Made by a program: the position numbers and the translations under genes
In this document: positions 29,424 to 38,691 of the stretch, in pieces
Layout: the number at the start of each line of letters is the position of its first letter
How positions within the stretch are numbered: position 1 is the stretch's first letter
From: CAWCVR01 sp963799105
GTDB taxonomy: Bacteria > Acidobacteriota > Terriglobia > Bryobacterales > Bryobacteraceae
Direction of reading: 5' to 3'
DNA: 64,000 bases
NCBI GenBank assembly: GCA_963799105.1
Contig: CAWCVR010000017.1
Coordinates: forward strand, 181,740-245,739
Notes under the pieces: generated by a model
Databases searched by the model: none
What the model was told of the DNA's origin: nothing
The model's input: the letters and a program-made list of their open reading frames with translations, nothing else

Positions 29424-30465
29424 CGCGCCACGGGAGAGGATATTCCCCCCACTGCCTGACGGCTTCCGAAACCGCCATCAAGGTGTCGCCGGAAACCTGC
29501 CACGGAATCTCGCCGTGGTTGTCGGAAAGAATGAACCCGCCGCCCGGAGCGGCCTTCGCGATGGCCTCCTTCACCGCCGCCTCCGCTTCCGCCGGCGTCC
29601 AGCGCCGCATCTCGATGCCATTGAGGTTTCCAATCACCGCAATCCGGCCCGCGCAGGCGCGCTTCACCTCCGAGAGATCCTCGAGCGCGCTCACCCCGAT
29701 GGCGGCCGTCCCGGTTTGCGCCAGCAGATCGGCCACCGGCAGGCAACGGCCCGAAGCCAGGTGCGTGGCTGTCGGCCCCGCGATGCGCGCCAGCGTGCGC
29801 TGGGCGATCCTCCAGCCGGCGCCGCGATATACCTCGGGAGGCGTGATGGTGGGCGACGCCAGCGGGTCGAAGTAGCAGATCGCGGTGGCGCCCGCCTGAA
29901 GCTGCGCGTTGGCCCATTCCACGCAGAATTCCTGGTTGATACGCCACAGGCGCTCGATGGCTTCCGGCTCCTCGATCTGCCAGTCCAGGTAGCGGTCGAA
30001 CCCCAGTTGCATCACCGGCAGCGAGTACGGCGAGACCGCCACGCCGATCACCGGGACCTCGCCCGCGGCTCTCTCATGCAATCCCGAAATGGCGTCCAGC
30101 ACTTGCCGCAAGCGCGCGCAGTCCGCCACGCGCGGCGGCTCCAGGCCGGCGATCTGCCCGGCGTGGGTGACAATCGGCGCCTCCGCGTTCGGCGGCCCGT
30201 CCTCGAAGAAGCGCGTCTCGCCGCCCCAGGCTTCCATCTCGATGGCGGCATAGAAGAGCGCGCAGTAGCAGTCGTGGCCGTATCTGGCCCGCAGCCGCGA
30301 CTGGCCTTCCACAACGTGGCGCGCTGAGCGGAAGTATTCCCGGAGCGGCAAGCCCAGTTCCCGGGCGCCGTGCAGGCTCAGCAGCAGAAACAGCGGCACG
30401 CGGTCGGGCTCCCGGTGCCCGAGAGTGGTCAGAACGCGCTCCATGGATGTAACCGTGGGACTCAT
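29413..30465 (-). CDS. UroD/MtaA-family cobamide-dependent methyltransferase
   Basis: A 350-residue TIM-barrel protein of the uroporphyrinogen decarboxylase/methylcobamide methyltransferase family (REPDRVPLFLLLSLHG; AICYFDPLASPTITPPEVY; RIAVIGNLNGIEM; GGGFILSDNHGEIPW). In MtaA and MtbA enzymes zinc is held by HxC and a distant Cys. Here the first site reads H235-L-A and the second NHG with no Cys, so the metal site is altered or uses other ligands (C241 and H317 are nearby). It overlaps the corrinoid-protein gene by 4 bases and the kinase by 11. It may transfer methyl groups to or from the corrinoid protein, or serve as a non-catalytic sensor. Confidence 0.85.
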
Positions 30466-31118
30466 TGCTCGCCTCCCAATAGACGCCGCGCGATGGCGAC
30501 GGCGTCGGATGCGCCATAGCCCACCGCGTCGGCGCCGACCTCTTCCGCCAGCCTCCGGTCGAGGACGAACGGCGCTCCGCCCGCGACCACTTTCACCGCC
30601 AGGCGCGCCGCGCCGAGCGCATCCACCAAGTCCTTGACCCGCAGGGCGGAACGCAGCATGAGGGTGGAGACCAGGAGTATCCGGACGCCGTCGGCCCGCG
30701 TTCGCTCGACCAGTTCCTCGACGCTCAATCCGGCGCCGTAGTCTCTAACCGGTATGCCGCCGGCCCGCAGGACGGACAAGACGATCCGCTTGCCCAGTGC
30801 GTGCCGGTCCTCCAGAACGCCGATGGCCACCCGGGGCTCCGAACAGGCGCCGTTTCCGCCCTTGTCCGGCATGAGGGCATCGATGAGGTCCTCGCAGATC
30901 CGCCCGCTCATGTAGACTTGCGAGAGGGCCAATTCGCCGGACTCCCACAGAGCGCCGATGCGCTCCAGGGCGGGCATCATCAGGGAATCGAGCGCATGGC
31001 CGAGCCCGGCGGGCTGGCGCGCCGATTCCAACACCCGCTGCGCCGCCAGCCGGTCGGTATCGAGCAGTGCCTCCAGAAAAGCATTTCGCATGGGCAGTAC
31101 GGCATCCGTATGCGTCAA
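30462..31118 (-). CDS. Corrinoid-binding (MtbC/MtaC-like) protein
   Basis: A 218-residue cobalamin carrier with an N-terminal helical cap (about 10-85) and a C-terminal B12 domain. The base-off signature D104-R-H106-A-L-G109 is intact (LEDRHALGK), followed by the second B12 loop VSTLM and the GG of VVAGGAPFV. Such proteins accept methyl groups from substrate methyltransferases and pass them to UroD-type partners like the next gene. It is the first gene of the operon; no substrate-specific methyltransferase is adjacent, which favours a regulatory or sensing role. The upstream gap (31119-31272) should hold the promoter. Confidence 0.9.
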   Translation of the reverse strand: MTHTDAVLPMRNAFLEALLDTDRLAAQRVLESARQPAGLGHALDSLMMPALERIGALWESGELALSQVYMSGRICEDLIDALMPDKGGNGACSEPRVAIGVLEDRHALGKRIVLSVLRAGGIPVRDYGAGLSVEELVERTRADGVRILLVSTLMLRSALRVKDLVDALGAARLAVKVVAGGAPFVLDRRLAEEVGADAVGYGASDAVAIARRLLGGEQ

Positions 31119-31272
31119 ATGGAGTCGTCCTCTCGCATTTCAGACCGTCTAGTTACTCATCGGCAGATTCAGCGATGAGGAATAGACTGGATGGACCTGG
31201 AACGGGCTCCCCGGCACGGGAACCGCATGGGGGGCCGAGGGCACACTGGCTTGTGCCTTGTGGGGCAGGCTC

Positions 31273-32421
31273 TTACGGCTTGTTCAATTCCGCGATCAGC
31301 ACATCCAGGCCCTTGCGGTACAGTTCGGTCAGCCGGATGGCTTCGGCGGAAGGCGGCAGGACGTTGCGCAGCTCGGTTTCATCCAGGTTCTGGCGGCTGG
31401 GCACCCAGACCTTGCCATCGGCGAATTCCACCTGGCTGACAAAACCCGTCATACCGCGGATGTCCAGCGGCTGCCCGTCGCGGGACAGCTTCATGGAGGC
31501 GTCCTGGGCGAAGGCCGCGGTCTTGCCGGCCGCCAACTGAAGGTCGGGCTGCGAGGAGGGAACCGACGCCGCCAGGTACTCGCGGCCCGACGGGTCCTTC
31601 ACCAGCCATCCGACTTCCACGTGGCGCACCGCCGCCGCGCCGCGGTTGCGCACCTGGATGCGGGGGGCGCGCACCTGGTTGCCCGCCACCATAGCCGTGC
31701 CGTCTATGGGTTCCACCGGCGCATCCGGGAACGACACGAAAGCGAACCGCTCGCTGCGCTCGCCGGCCGCCAAAGCCGCCGAGGAGGCGGCCGGGCCGCG
31801 CTGCATCGTGGGCCGGTCCAGCCGCGGCCGGTCCATCTCCTGCAAGATGGCTTGCTGCAAGGCGGCGCGGCCGGCGCGCGCCAGAATCCGCTTGAAATAG
31901 TCGCGGTCGCGCCGGGCTTCCATTTCCCAGGCGATCATGTCGCGGCGCGAGTGCAACTGGTCGGGGCCGGAGAACGAGAGGTCCTGGAACAGCACGCCGT
32001 CCAGGCTCACTGCCACCAGCGGGCCGTTCCCGAACGACGTGGGACGCACCAGGTGCTGCACGATGTGGACCGGAAACACCTCGCCGGGCGCGATATTCAG
32101 CCGCGGAATCGACATCGAGGCCTTGCCGCCCACGGTCACTTCCTGCGAGACCACGCGCAGGGTGATGCCGTGGATGCTTTTCGAACTGGTATTGCGCATG
32201 GTGAGCAGGGCATCCAGGTCCACCATGATGGCCCCGCCGCGCGCCGTGAAGCGGGAATCGCGCGGGTCCAGCGCGAGAAACGCGACCGGCGAATCCTTGG
32301 GAAGGTCGATCGCGATGGCCGTTTTGGGAAGCGCGGTTTCCTGCGCCAGCGCCGAGGCCGCGCTCAGCACTCCGATTCCCAACCACCATATCGCCGCTCT
32401 CGCTTCCATGGCTCTCACCAT
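31273..32421 (-). CDS. Exported protein of unknown function, third gene of an ECF sigma operon
   Basis: A 382-residue protein with a signal peptide (MVRAMEARAAIWWLGIGVLS, cleaved near ALAQ) and an otherwise beta-rich sequence (FTARGGAIMVDLDALLTMRN; ISVHG-like repeats; AEFADGKVWVPSRQNL near the end). No known domain is recognised. The ATG at 32421 has AAGGGA just before it and overlaps the anti-sigma stop. Operon position suggests an envelope partner or the output of the sigma/anti-sigma pair. Open frame upstream of 32421 is only a shadow of the anti-sigma gene. Confidence 0.75.
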   Translation of the reverse strand: MVRAMEARAAIWWLGIGVLSAASALAQETALPKTAIAIDLPKDSPVAFLALDPRDSRFTARGGAIMVDLDALLTMRNTSSKSIHGITLRVVSQEVTVGGKASMSIPRLNIAPGEVFPVHIVQHLVRPTSFGNGPLVAVSLDGVLFQDLSFSGPDQLHSRRDMIAWEMEARRDRDYFKRILARAGRAALQQAILQEMDRPRLDRPTMQRGPAASSAALAAGERSERFAFVSFPDAPVEPIDGTAMVAGNQVRAPRIQVRNRGAAAVRHVEVGWLVKDPSGREYLAASVPSSQPDLQLAAGKTAAFAQDASMKLSRDGQPLDIRGMTGFVSQVEFADGKVWVPSRQNLDETELRNVLPPSAEAIRLTELYRKGLDVLIAELNKP

Positions 32422-32939
32422 TCCCTTCTGATAGTCACGTCGCCGGTGAGGGGATCCACAAAAGTATCCCCTGTGGAACCCTCCGCATTCGCCGAGTAGC
32501 TCACGTCCTCGATCCGGGCGTCGCGCTGGCCGGCCGCGGTGGCTTCGAGCACGGTTCGATTCCCGGACACCGGAGGTTTCCGCAGCCACAATCCGGCGGC
32601 CGCCACCACGGCCAGGCTGGCCAGCGCGAGGGCCGCGCGGAAACCGGTGAATCGCCCCCTGCCTTCGGCTTGCGGCCGCTCCCCGCCCACGCATTCGCCC
32701 GCCGCCAGACCCAGGCGGATGTTGGCCCGCATCTCCGCCTCCAGCCGGCTCCACGGAATCTCCGGCATAGCCGACATGTCCGCCACCATCCGCCGCATTC
32801 CCTGAAACGCCGCAATCTCTTCCTGGCAGATTTCGCACTGCTTGAGGTGGCGCGCACAGCGCCATCGGGCGACCGGGCCGAGGTCCCCGCCGGCGTGCAG
32901 CGCCAGCGTCGCTTCGCTGGGGTGGTTCATGGCTCTCAT
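32415..32939 (-). CDS. Anti-sigma factor with zinc-finger (zf-HC2) domain
   Basis: A 174-residue membrane protein. The N-terminal zinc-binding anti-sigma domain has H-x3-C-x2-C in ARHLKQCEICQEEIAAF. One membrane segment (AALALASLAVVAAAGLWL) lies near the middle, and a periplasmic tail of about 55 residues follows. It should hold the ECF factor at the membrane until a signal arrives. ATG at 32939 overlaps the sigma stop (ATGA). The longer frame to 33017 is shadow. Confidence 0.85.
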   Translation of the reverse strand: MRAMNHPSEATLALHAGGDLGPVARWRCARHLKQCEICQEEIAAFQGMRRMVADMSAMPEIPWSRLEAEMRANIRLGLAAGECVGGERPQAEGRGRFTGFRAALALASLAVVAAAGLWLRKPPVSGNRTVLEATAAGQRDARIEDVSYSANAEGSTGDTFVDPLTGDVTIRREW

Positions 32940-33487
32940 CGCTTCCGTCCTTCCACGTACTTCTTCAACTTGTTCCGCGCGTTGGCGATGTGCGAACGCA
33001 CGGTAGCCTTGGAACAACCCAACCGGCGGGCGACTTCCTCCGCCGGCAAATCCTCCACGTCGCGCAAAATCAGCGCGGCGCGCTCGCGCGGGGTCAGCAG
33101 GCGCAGGCCATCGGCCAGGTAGTCCCGATGCTCGCCCCGCAACACCATGGTCTCCGGACTGTCCGCGTGGCTCTGCGGGTAGTCCTCAATCTCCGTGAAC
33201 TGCACGCGGCCGCTGCGGCGGATGAAATCGATCGCCGTGTTGGTGGCAATTCTCGATAGCCATTGGACGGCTTTCCGGTCATCCTTCAACTGCTCCTGCC
33301 GTTGGAGCGCCTTGATGAACGTTTCCTGGGTCAGATCCTGGGCGTCGGCGACATTCCGGACGATCCGGTAGATTTGCAGAAAAACTCGCCGCAAATGCTC
33401 GGAAACAAAGCGGTTCTGTCGATCTAGGAGCTCCAGCCCGGGCTCGACGGCGTCGCTCATCAGGCTCGCAACTTCTGCCGTTCTCAC
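32936..33487 (-). CDS. ECF-type RNA polymerase sigma factor
   Basis: A 183-residue group 4 sigma factor. Region 2 (IVRNVADAQDLTQETFIKAL; WLSRIATNTAIDFIRRS) binds the -10 element, and region 4 (LTPRERAALILRDVEDLPAE; LGCSKATVRSHIANARNKL) binds the -35 element. It is co-transcribed with its zinc-finger anti-sigma factor and an exported protein. The regulon is unknown. The start at 33487 gives about 20 residues before region 2. Confidence 0.92.
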   Translation of the reverse strand: MRTAEVASLMSDAVEPGLELLDRQNRFVSEHLRRVFLQIYRIVRNVADAQDLTQETFIKALQRQEQLKDDRKAVQWLSRIATNTAIDFIRRSGRVQFTEIEDYPQSHADSPETMVLRGEHRDYLADGLRLLTPRERAALILRDVEDLPAEEVARRLGCSKATVRSHIANARNKLKKYVEGRKR

Positions 33488-33587
33488 AAGTTCCTAACCT
33501 TATGACGCCGAAACCCGGAAAACGTGCAAAGGATTCACAGGTGTGGGCCAAACCCGGCTCGCCGGATTCCGCCGATCCCCCCGCAGA

Positions 33588-33622
33588 CGATTATACAGAA
33601 GGCGGCGCGCAGGCGTGCCGGA
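33588..33622 (+). repeat. ATTATAC-GAAGGCGGCGCG dispersed repeat, copy 1
   Basis: GATTATACAGAAGGCGGCGC matches the element at 37275-37320 and 38693-38740. The surrounding 421 bases (33488-33908), upstream of the ECF gene and downstream of the SBBP gene, hold no gene I can support. An open plus frame with the stretch FSRAIRDRLLNVADRVGGAI looks faintly protein-like but has no recognisable ends. Confidence 0.6.
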
Positions 33623-33908
33623 TGGAAGCGGGCCGGGCGGCCGTTGCCGGCGGCCTACAACTTCTCGCGCGCGATTCGCGACCGGCTGCTCAACGTGGCG
33701 GATCGCGTGGGGGGCGCAATCCTGGCCGAGGTACGTGCGGCGCAGACAGCAGCGCGAAGGGCAACCGGAGCTTTCACGCCAGGCGTGATTGCCAGTTCTC
33801 TCCGCGCCGCTTTGGGATGGACCGGTCGCGGCGAACAGTCGGGAGCGCTTCCTCGATCCATGCCAGTTCCGCATGCGGGCAGGCTGCCGGCGCGCCCGGA
33901 GCCGCGGC

Positions 33909-36900
33909 TCAGTGCTGGATCGGAATCACCACCGGACCGGGCGGCGAGGAATTGATGCTCGACGGCGAGGTGATCCCGTTGACGGTGATCGAGATGGGGT
34001 ACAAGCCTGGCGGGAGCGAGGCAAAACTCTGCGGCACCGTGAAGTTGACCTGGAATTCTCCAACCGCCACCAGCGCGGCGGCGTCCGCCTGAACCGTGAT
34101 GGTGCCAATCGTCACCATCACGCCGCTCAGGAACGTCGTGGAAACCAGAGTGCCAGCGGGCGACGGAGCCAAGCCGGTGGCGTAGAGTTGCACCGAATCG
34201 CCGGGGACCGCGTTGCGGTACCCGGCGCCATTCGCCGGATCGCCGGTAATCTTGCCATCCAGGAAAACGCCGATGGCGTAATTCGTTCCGTTCACGGTAT
34301 AGGGGAAAATCCCGGGCGAGTTGGCTGCGGCGGCGGCGGAGACGGAATTGCTCGTCTGCCCACCGGTGACGACCTGGACGGAGGCCGTGCCCGCGATTCC
34401 CGCCGGTACCTGGAAACTTACCTGCGTGGGACTGATGTAGTACACGGCCGCAGCCTGGCCGTTGACCTTCACCTGCACGCCGCTCAAGTTGGTGGGGAGT
34501 CCGTTGCCAAGGCCGGTGAAATCGGATCCGGCCCAGATGCGCGTGGTGGCGCTGAGGTTGGTGCCCTTAACCTGCGCCCAGGATCCCGGCACCAGCCCTC
34601 CGGCAAGATAGGTCGCGCCATTGGCGAGAGTGCCGGATAGCAGGGCCGGCTCTACGGTTGGCGCGATCTTGGCGACAAAGCCGTGATAGCAGCAGCCGCT
34701 GTTGCTGGCGGTCGTCTGGAATGCGCCGGGAGTGGTAATCAGGTTCGGGCCGGCGTCATTGCCGGCAAGGTATATGTCGCCGGCGGAGTCGACTGCCAGC
34801 CCGGCTGGATTCGAGGTGTCGCGCCCGCCCGAACCGATATACGTGGAGAACAGCAGGTTCGCGCCGGTGGGGTCAAGCTCGGCCACGACCACCTGCATGT
34901 CTCCGCCGTTTCCGGCTTGCTCAACGGGATTGACCAATGGGAAACCCTGTCCGGCTTGCCCCATGATATAGACGTTCCCGTTCCCATCCAACTGGATGGG
35001 TCCCGTAAAGAATAACGCGTCGCTGCCATCGCCTTTGGCGTCTCCCACAAAGGTAGACCAGAGGATGGAGGTGCCGTAAGGATTCAGCTTAGTGACGTGG
35101 GCCGCCGCGCAGTTCTGCCCATTCGGACCGCAGACTGTCGAATAAACGCCGCTCGTCACGGGAAAATCCTTAGAATTGGTATATCCGACGACATAGGCAT
35201 TGCTGGCGCTATCGATGGCGATGCCGCTGATGTAGTCGCCTGTATTCCCAGTTTTCCCGCCAAGGTAGGTGGAGTAGGCCAGGGTTACTCCGCCGGCGGA
35301 AGTGACGGGGCTGAACTTCGCAATGAAGCCGCGCCAGGCTTGCACGTAGGTTGCTGGGTTGCCTAACGGAGCACCGGTGGGCTGAATCACGCCGGCGGTT
35401 GTCGGCAGGTTGCTGGCCTGGGTCTCGCCGACCAGATAGAAATAGCCGTTGGCATCCACCGCGATCCCGGTGGCATACGTATCGCCGCCGCAGCCAATTA
35501 CACACTTGAAATTCGTGTCGCCGAAGAGACTGGAATAGAGCAGGTGGGCGCCGCTGGGATCGAACGCCGCAACGAAAGCGAATTGGGGGTCGCCTCCGAT
35601 AGGTTGGGTGCCACCGATTACCGCGCCGCTGGTTGTTGGAAAGCAGGATTGGAACGTATAGGGAATGCCCGTGTAGCAGTCCTCGTCCTCGTTGCCGGCA
35701 ATGTAGGCGCGGCCGGCGGAATCCACGGCAATGGCGGTTGCGTATGCCCACGAGCCGTTGCCGCCAAGAAACGTCGAGTACACAAGGCCCGTTCCGGTGG
35801 GATTCAGCTTGGTCACAAATGGGGACGCGTTAGAGGTACCGCAGTTGGAGGAATTCTGGACGGGCGCCCCTGTGTTATTGGCGGCTGGGGAGCAGACTGT
35901 CTGGTACGCTCCGGCGGTCACCGGGAAATCGGGCGAGTCTGTCTCACCGGTCACGTAGGCATTGCCACTGGAGTCCACCGCGATGGCGTAGATGTAGTCA
36001 TAACCGTTGCCGCCCAAATAGGTGGAATAAACCAGCGAGCTGCCATCCGGACTGAACTTGGTTACAAAGGCCGAAGGCCATTGCCCGGGAGGGACGCCCG
36101 TCACTTTCGCCGGAGGCGCGCTTTTATAAGGGTTTTTCGTCGGGAAGTCTATCGAGTAGGTGTAGCCCGTCACATACGCACTGCCCGCGCTGTCCACCGC
36201 GATACCCTGCGACGTGCCGACCTGAAGGTTACCGGGTCCGGTGGCAAGCCCGATGTGATCCGTGGCGGTCCCGGCAAGATAACTGGCATAGCTCAGCACC
36301 GGATCGATGATCAGCGCCTTGGAATGGTCGTAGCCGCCGAGCTGGAAGCGTACCAGGTCCCCGGCCACGGCGAACCACCCTTCGACGCTGGTCTTCTTAT
36401 CTCCATCCAGTTGGTACAGCACCGGTTTCCTGAAGCTGGCCGGGCCGTTGGGCGCACTCAGAGCCAAATTGCCCTCCGCGTCGACGCTGGCGCGGGCGCC
36501 GTCGATCCGCCAGGCGATGCGGCTGGGGTCGGCCCCGGGGGCGACCACAAAATCGTACTCCAACTGGCGCTGATTGCCGTAAAAGACCAGATCCACGCCG
36601 GGGTAGATCTGGGGGTACTCGACCTTGCCATAGGTGGGGATGCCGGAGCGCCAGTTCTTCGGGTCGTTACCGATGAAGTAGCTCACCACGCCGGGCTGCG
36701 GGGTCAGTCCTATTGCGTCGGACTTGGCATTTGCCCCGATCAGGCTCATGCGCACGGTGTCGGCGGACGCGGCTCGCGGTGTTTGCCCGGGCGCGGCGGC
36801 CGATGCCGGCTGTTGCCGCTCCAGGTTCAGGACGACCTGGCCCGGAGCGAGGAAGAGCGCGTAGCCGGAGCCGCGCGAGAGAAACTGAACCGTGGCGGCC

Positions 36901-37145
36901 GACTGCCCCTGGTTCGGCTCGAAACTCAATGGCACGCTCATGAGCTTCGCTTCGGTGTGGTTGGCGGACAGTGGGAGAGAGCGCGGGCTTTCCGACGGGG
37001 AGACGGGCGCTCCGGGACCGGCCTGCCGGGAAGCCGCGGAGGCGCGCGGCCAGCCCAGACCGAAGGCGATCGAAACTACCGCGAGCGCGGTTATTGCCCG
37101 GCGCGCGCACGCCCGGAGTGCAGCCGAAGACCGTTCACTTGTCAT
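33909..37145 (-). CDS. Giant secreted SBBP beta-propeller protein with TIGR03437 C-terminus
   Basis: A 1078-residue exported protein. A signal segment near residues 15-38 precedes a conserved N-terminal domain typical of this family (SFEPNQGQSAATVQFLSRGS; YFIGNDPKNWRSGIPTYGKV; WRIDGARASVDAEGNLALSA). About seven SBBP repeats follow, each with a YSTYLGG core and an AIDSAGNAYVTGYT-type core. The C-terminal 220 residues form the TIGR03437 domain (LSGTLANGATYLAGGLVPGS; INGITSPSSINSSPPGPVVI). It is probably displayed outside the cell; the function of the family is unknown. A paralogue with frameshifts is at 56618-60303. Confidence 0.88.
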   Translation of the reverse strand: MTSERSSAALRACARRAITALAVVSIAFGLGWPRASAASRQAGPGAPVSPSESPRSLPLSANHTEAKLMSVPLSFEPNQGQSAATVQFLSRGSGYALFLAPGQVVLNLERQQPASAAAPGQTPRAASADTVRMSLIGANAKSDAIGLTPQPGVVSYFIGNDPKNWRSGIPTYGKVEYPQIYPGVDLVFYGNQRQLEYDFVVAPGADPSRIAWRIDGARASVDAEGNLALSAPNGPASFRKPVLYQLDGDKKTSVEGWFAVAGDLVRFQLGGYDHSKALIIDPVLSYASYLAGTATDHIGLATGPGNLQVGTSQGIAVDSAGSAYVTGYTYSIDFPTKNPYKSAPPAKVTGVPPGQWPSAFVTKFSPDGSSLVYSTYLGGNGYDYIYAIAVDSSGNAYVTGETDSPDFPVTAGAYQTVCSPAANNTGAPVQNSSNCGTSNASPFVTKLNPTGTGLVYSTFLGGNGSWAYATAIAVDSAGRAYIAGNEDEDCYTGIPYTFQSCFPTTSGAVIGGTQPIGGDPQFAFVAAFDPSGAHLLYSSLFGDTNFKCVIGCGGDTYATGIAVDANGYFYLVGETQASNLPTTAGVIQPTGAPLGNPATYVQAWRGFIAKFSPVTSAGGVTLAYSTYLGGKTGNTGDYISGIAIDSASNAYVVGYTNSKDFPVTSGVYSTVCGPNGQNCAAAHVTKLNPYGTSILWSTFVGDAKGDGSDALFFTGPIQLDGNGNVYIMGQAGQGFPLVNPVEQAGNGGDMQVVVAELDPTGANLLFSTYIGSGGRDTSNPAGLAVDSAGDIYLAGNDAGPNLITTPGAFQTTASNSGCCYHGFVAKIAPTVEPALLSGTLANGATYLAGGLVPGSWAQVKGTNLSATTRIWAGSDFTGLGNGLPTNLSGVQVKVNGQAAAVYYISPTQVSFQVPAGIAGTASVQVVTGGQTSNSVSAAAAANSPGIFPYTVNGTNYAIGVFLDGKITGDPANGAGYRNAVPGDSVQLYATGLAPSPAGTLVSTTFLSGVMVTIGTITVQADAAALVAVGEFQVNFTVPQSFASLPPGLYPISITVNGITSPSSINSSPPGPVVIPIQH

Positions 37146-37269
37146 ACTCGTTGTCCCTCTCTGTCCTTTCGCAATGGCGCGGGCAGTTCATCAGCCAGGA
37201 TCGCCGATCTTGACTTCCCGGCCACCATCAAGCATAACTCCAACCGTCCAATCGCAGCCGTAGTTCTCA

Positions 37270-37320
37270 AACGGTCATACTGAAGGCGGCGCGGAGGCCG
37301 CCGCAGAGAGATGGAGCGCG
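37270..37320 (+). repeat. ATAC-GAAGGCGGCGCGGAGG dispersed repeat, copy 2
   Basis: CATACTGAAGGCGGCGCGGA is shared with 38696-38715. After it come short GC-rich arms (GGCGGCGCGG; CCGCCGC) able to fold. It lies upstream of the SBBP gene on the opposite strand. Confidence 0.65.
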
Positions 37321-37344
37321 CGGCGGTCCGGGGATGAGGGTCCG

Positions 37345-37417
37345 TTTTGTGCGTTCGCACAAAAAATACGACTTAAGTCCTTTGCTTTCGCTTGATTTTG
37401 TGCGAAACGCACAAAAT
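37345..37417. promoter_or_regulatory. Pair of TTTTGTGCG/CGCACAAAA palindromes
   Basis: Site 1 (37345-37364) is TTTTGTGCG-TT-CGCACAAAA. Site 2 (37395-37417) is ATTTTGTGCG-AAA-CGCACAAAAT. Both are perfect, and their centres are 51 bases apart, near five helical turns. The layout resembles a two-site operator or a pair of small palindromic repeats. They lie about 200 bases upstream of the SBBP gene, in a 502-base stretch (37146-37647) without a gene. Confidence 0.6.
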
Positions 37418-37513
37418 TTGGCTGGCGGGCGTTCCCAAAACGTGTTGCCGATACCGCGGCGACGTCCTGTCGCGACAGCCTCGCGGGTCCGGTGGCCCCG
37501 CAGCCGAAGGGTT

Positions 37514-37541
37514 GTGGGTTCGTGTCCGGACTGGGGAGCCA
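37514..37541 (+). other. tRNA 3'-end-like remnant, copy 1
   Basis: GTGGGTTCGTGTCCGG followed by ACTGGGGAGCCA resembles a T-arm, acceptor strand and discriminator end. It matches 54630-54657 at 26 of 28 bases. No matching 5' half is present, so it is not a tRNA gene. It may be an old integration scar or a repeat derived from a tRNA. Confidence 0.5.
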
Positions 37542-37647
37542 ACAGAAATCGAGTTCACAAATGTGGGGGGTTTGCGGGCCAATCTATTTCAACACTCGAA
37601 CCAGCCCGTATCGCCGGCAGTTCCGGCAGCGCGGTCCCCGGACCGCG

Positions 37648-38493
37648 TCAGGATCGGCGCTCCGCCATCTTGACAGGGCCGCCGGTTACGCACTTGCTCA
37701 TGATGTTGCGGAAGCGGGTGCGGCTGATCTGGTGATCGGCCAGCAACCGGCCGTTGTAAATCAGGGCGAAAACCGCGTAGGGGGTTGGCGCATTCTGGGC
37801 ATCGCTGCACGACTCAAGGTCTACCACCGTGGGCCTGATATGGTACTCATTCTCCGCCGTGTCAATGATTTCGGCCGCGAATTTCGCGATGTGCGGACAC
37901 TGGCCCGATCGGATGATGGTGAGGCCCCGGCTGTACTGGCCGAGTTTCCGATCCCAATCTTTCTTGAAGGCCGGGTTGACGGCGCCACTATCGAACTTCC
38001 GAACAAGCAACTGGTAGTCCGGCGGCGCGGTATCGACGGGTTCGAAGCCATTCGCCAGGAACAGGCGGCGGTCGGCCAGCCACGGACCGTCCCGGACCAT
38101 CACAGCGGCGCCGCGCATGCCGGCCTTTCTGGCGTCATCCAGGCAGGCTTCGACCATGACGCTCCCCCAGCCTTTTCGTTGATGCTGCCTGACGAAAACC
38201 CAAAGGCAGTGGATAAACATGTAGCCGCCGGCTTCCACACCACGCCATGCGAACTCGCCCGGAAGGTATTCGATATAGCCGCAGGGCTCGTCGTCCGGGG
38301 CAAGAAGCATCTTCGTTCGCAGACCGAACCTGGCGTTGGCTTGCAGCCAGCAGTGCTTCTGCTGGCGGCCCGGATGAGTGGGGCTCTTTATCCCGCAGCA
38401 GGGCAGTGTGTCGAAGCTGGCCGCATCGACATCAATCAAGCGAGGTCCGCGTATCAAGGGAGACCGGCCTTTCGTGGTATCCGTCACCTCCAC
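37648..38493 (-). CDS. GNAT acetyltransferase with YoaP-like C-terminal domain
   Basis: About 281 residues. The N-terminal half is a GNAT acyltransferase fold (GGYMFIHCLWVFVRQHQRKG contains the acetyl-CoA loop; VEACLDDARKAGMRG; LFLANGFEPVD). The C-terminal part (LTIIRSGQCPHIAKFAAEII; NAPTPYAVFALIYNGRLL) resembles the thioredoxin-like YoaP domain, with its single Cys in QCPH. GTG at 38493 is chosen because GGAGGAG lies 5 bases upstream; the ATG at 38529 has no such site. The acceptor is unknown. It stands alone. Confidence 0.8.
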   Translation of the reverse strand: MEVTDTTKGRSPLIRGPRLIDVDAASFDTLPCCGIKSPTHPGRQQKHCWLQANARFGLRTKMLLAPDDEPCGYIEYLPGEFAWRGVEAGGYMFIHCLWVFVRQHQRKGWGSVMVEACLDDARKAGMRGAAVMVRDGPWLADRRLFLANGFEPVDTAPPDYQLLVRKFDSGAVNPAFKKDWDRKLGQYSRGLTIIRSGQCPHIAKFAAEIIDTAENEYHIRPTVVDLESCSDAQNAPTPYAVFALIYNGRLLADHQISRTRFRNIMSKCVTGGPVKMAERRS

Positions 38494-38691
38494 TGTACTC
38501 CTCCGCACCCGAGTTCGAAACGTGTCCAAGACGGTGCAGGCCGGGAACGGACAGGCGCCGGCATCCCCGCGGCTCCCGGCTTCACTCAGACGGGGCGAGT
38601 GGGGCGCTGGTGCGTCCAGCCCGCCTGGCTACCCGGACGAGCAATAGGTTACGGAAACAGGGCGTTCCGGGTCTGCCGGTCCCTAGTCAAG

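Noticed and set aside
31119..31272. Cobalamin riboswitch upstream of the corrinoid-protein gene
   Set aside because: No B12-box consensus (GCCACTG) could be found in this gap on the minus strand.
30425..31540. Plus-strand frames opposite the corrinoid gene
   Set aside because: Shadows of the corrinoid protein and exported-protein genes. They lack RBS and domains.
33502..34092. Plus-strand protein upstream of the SBBP gene
   Set aside because: Part overlaps the SBBP gene in antisense. The remaining FSRAIRDRLLNVADRVGG stretch has no defined start or homology I can name.
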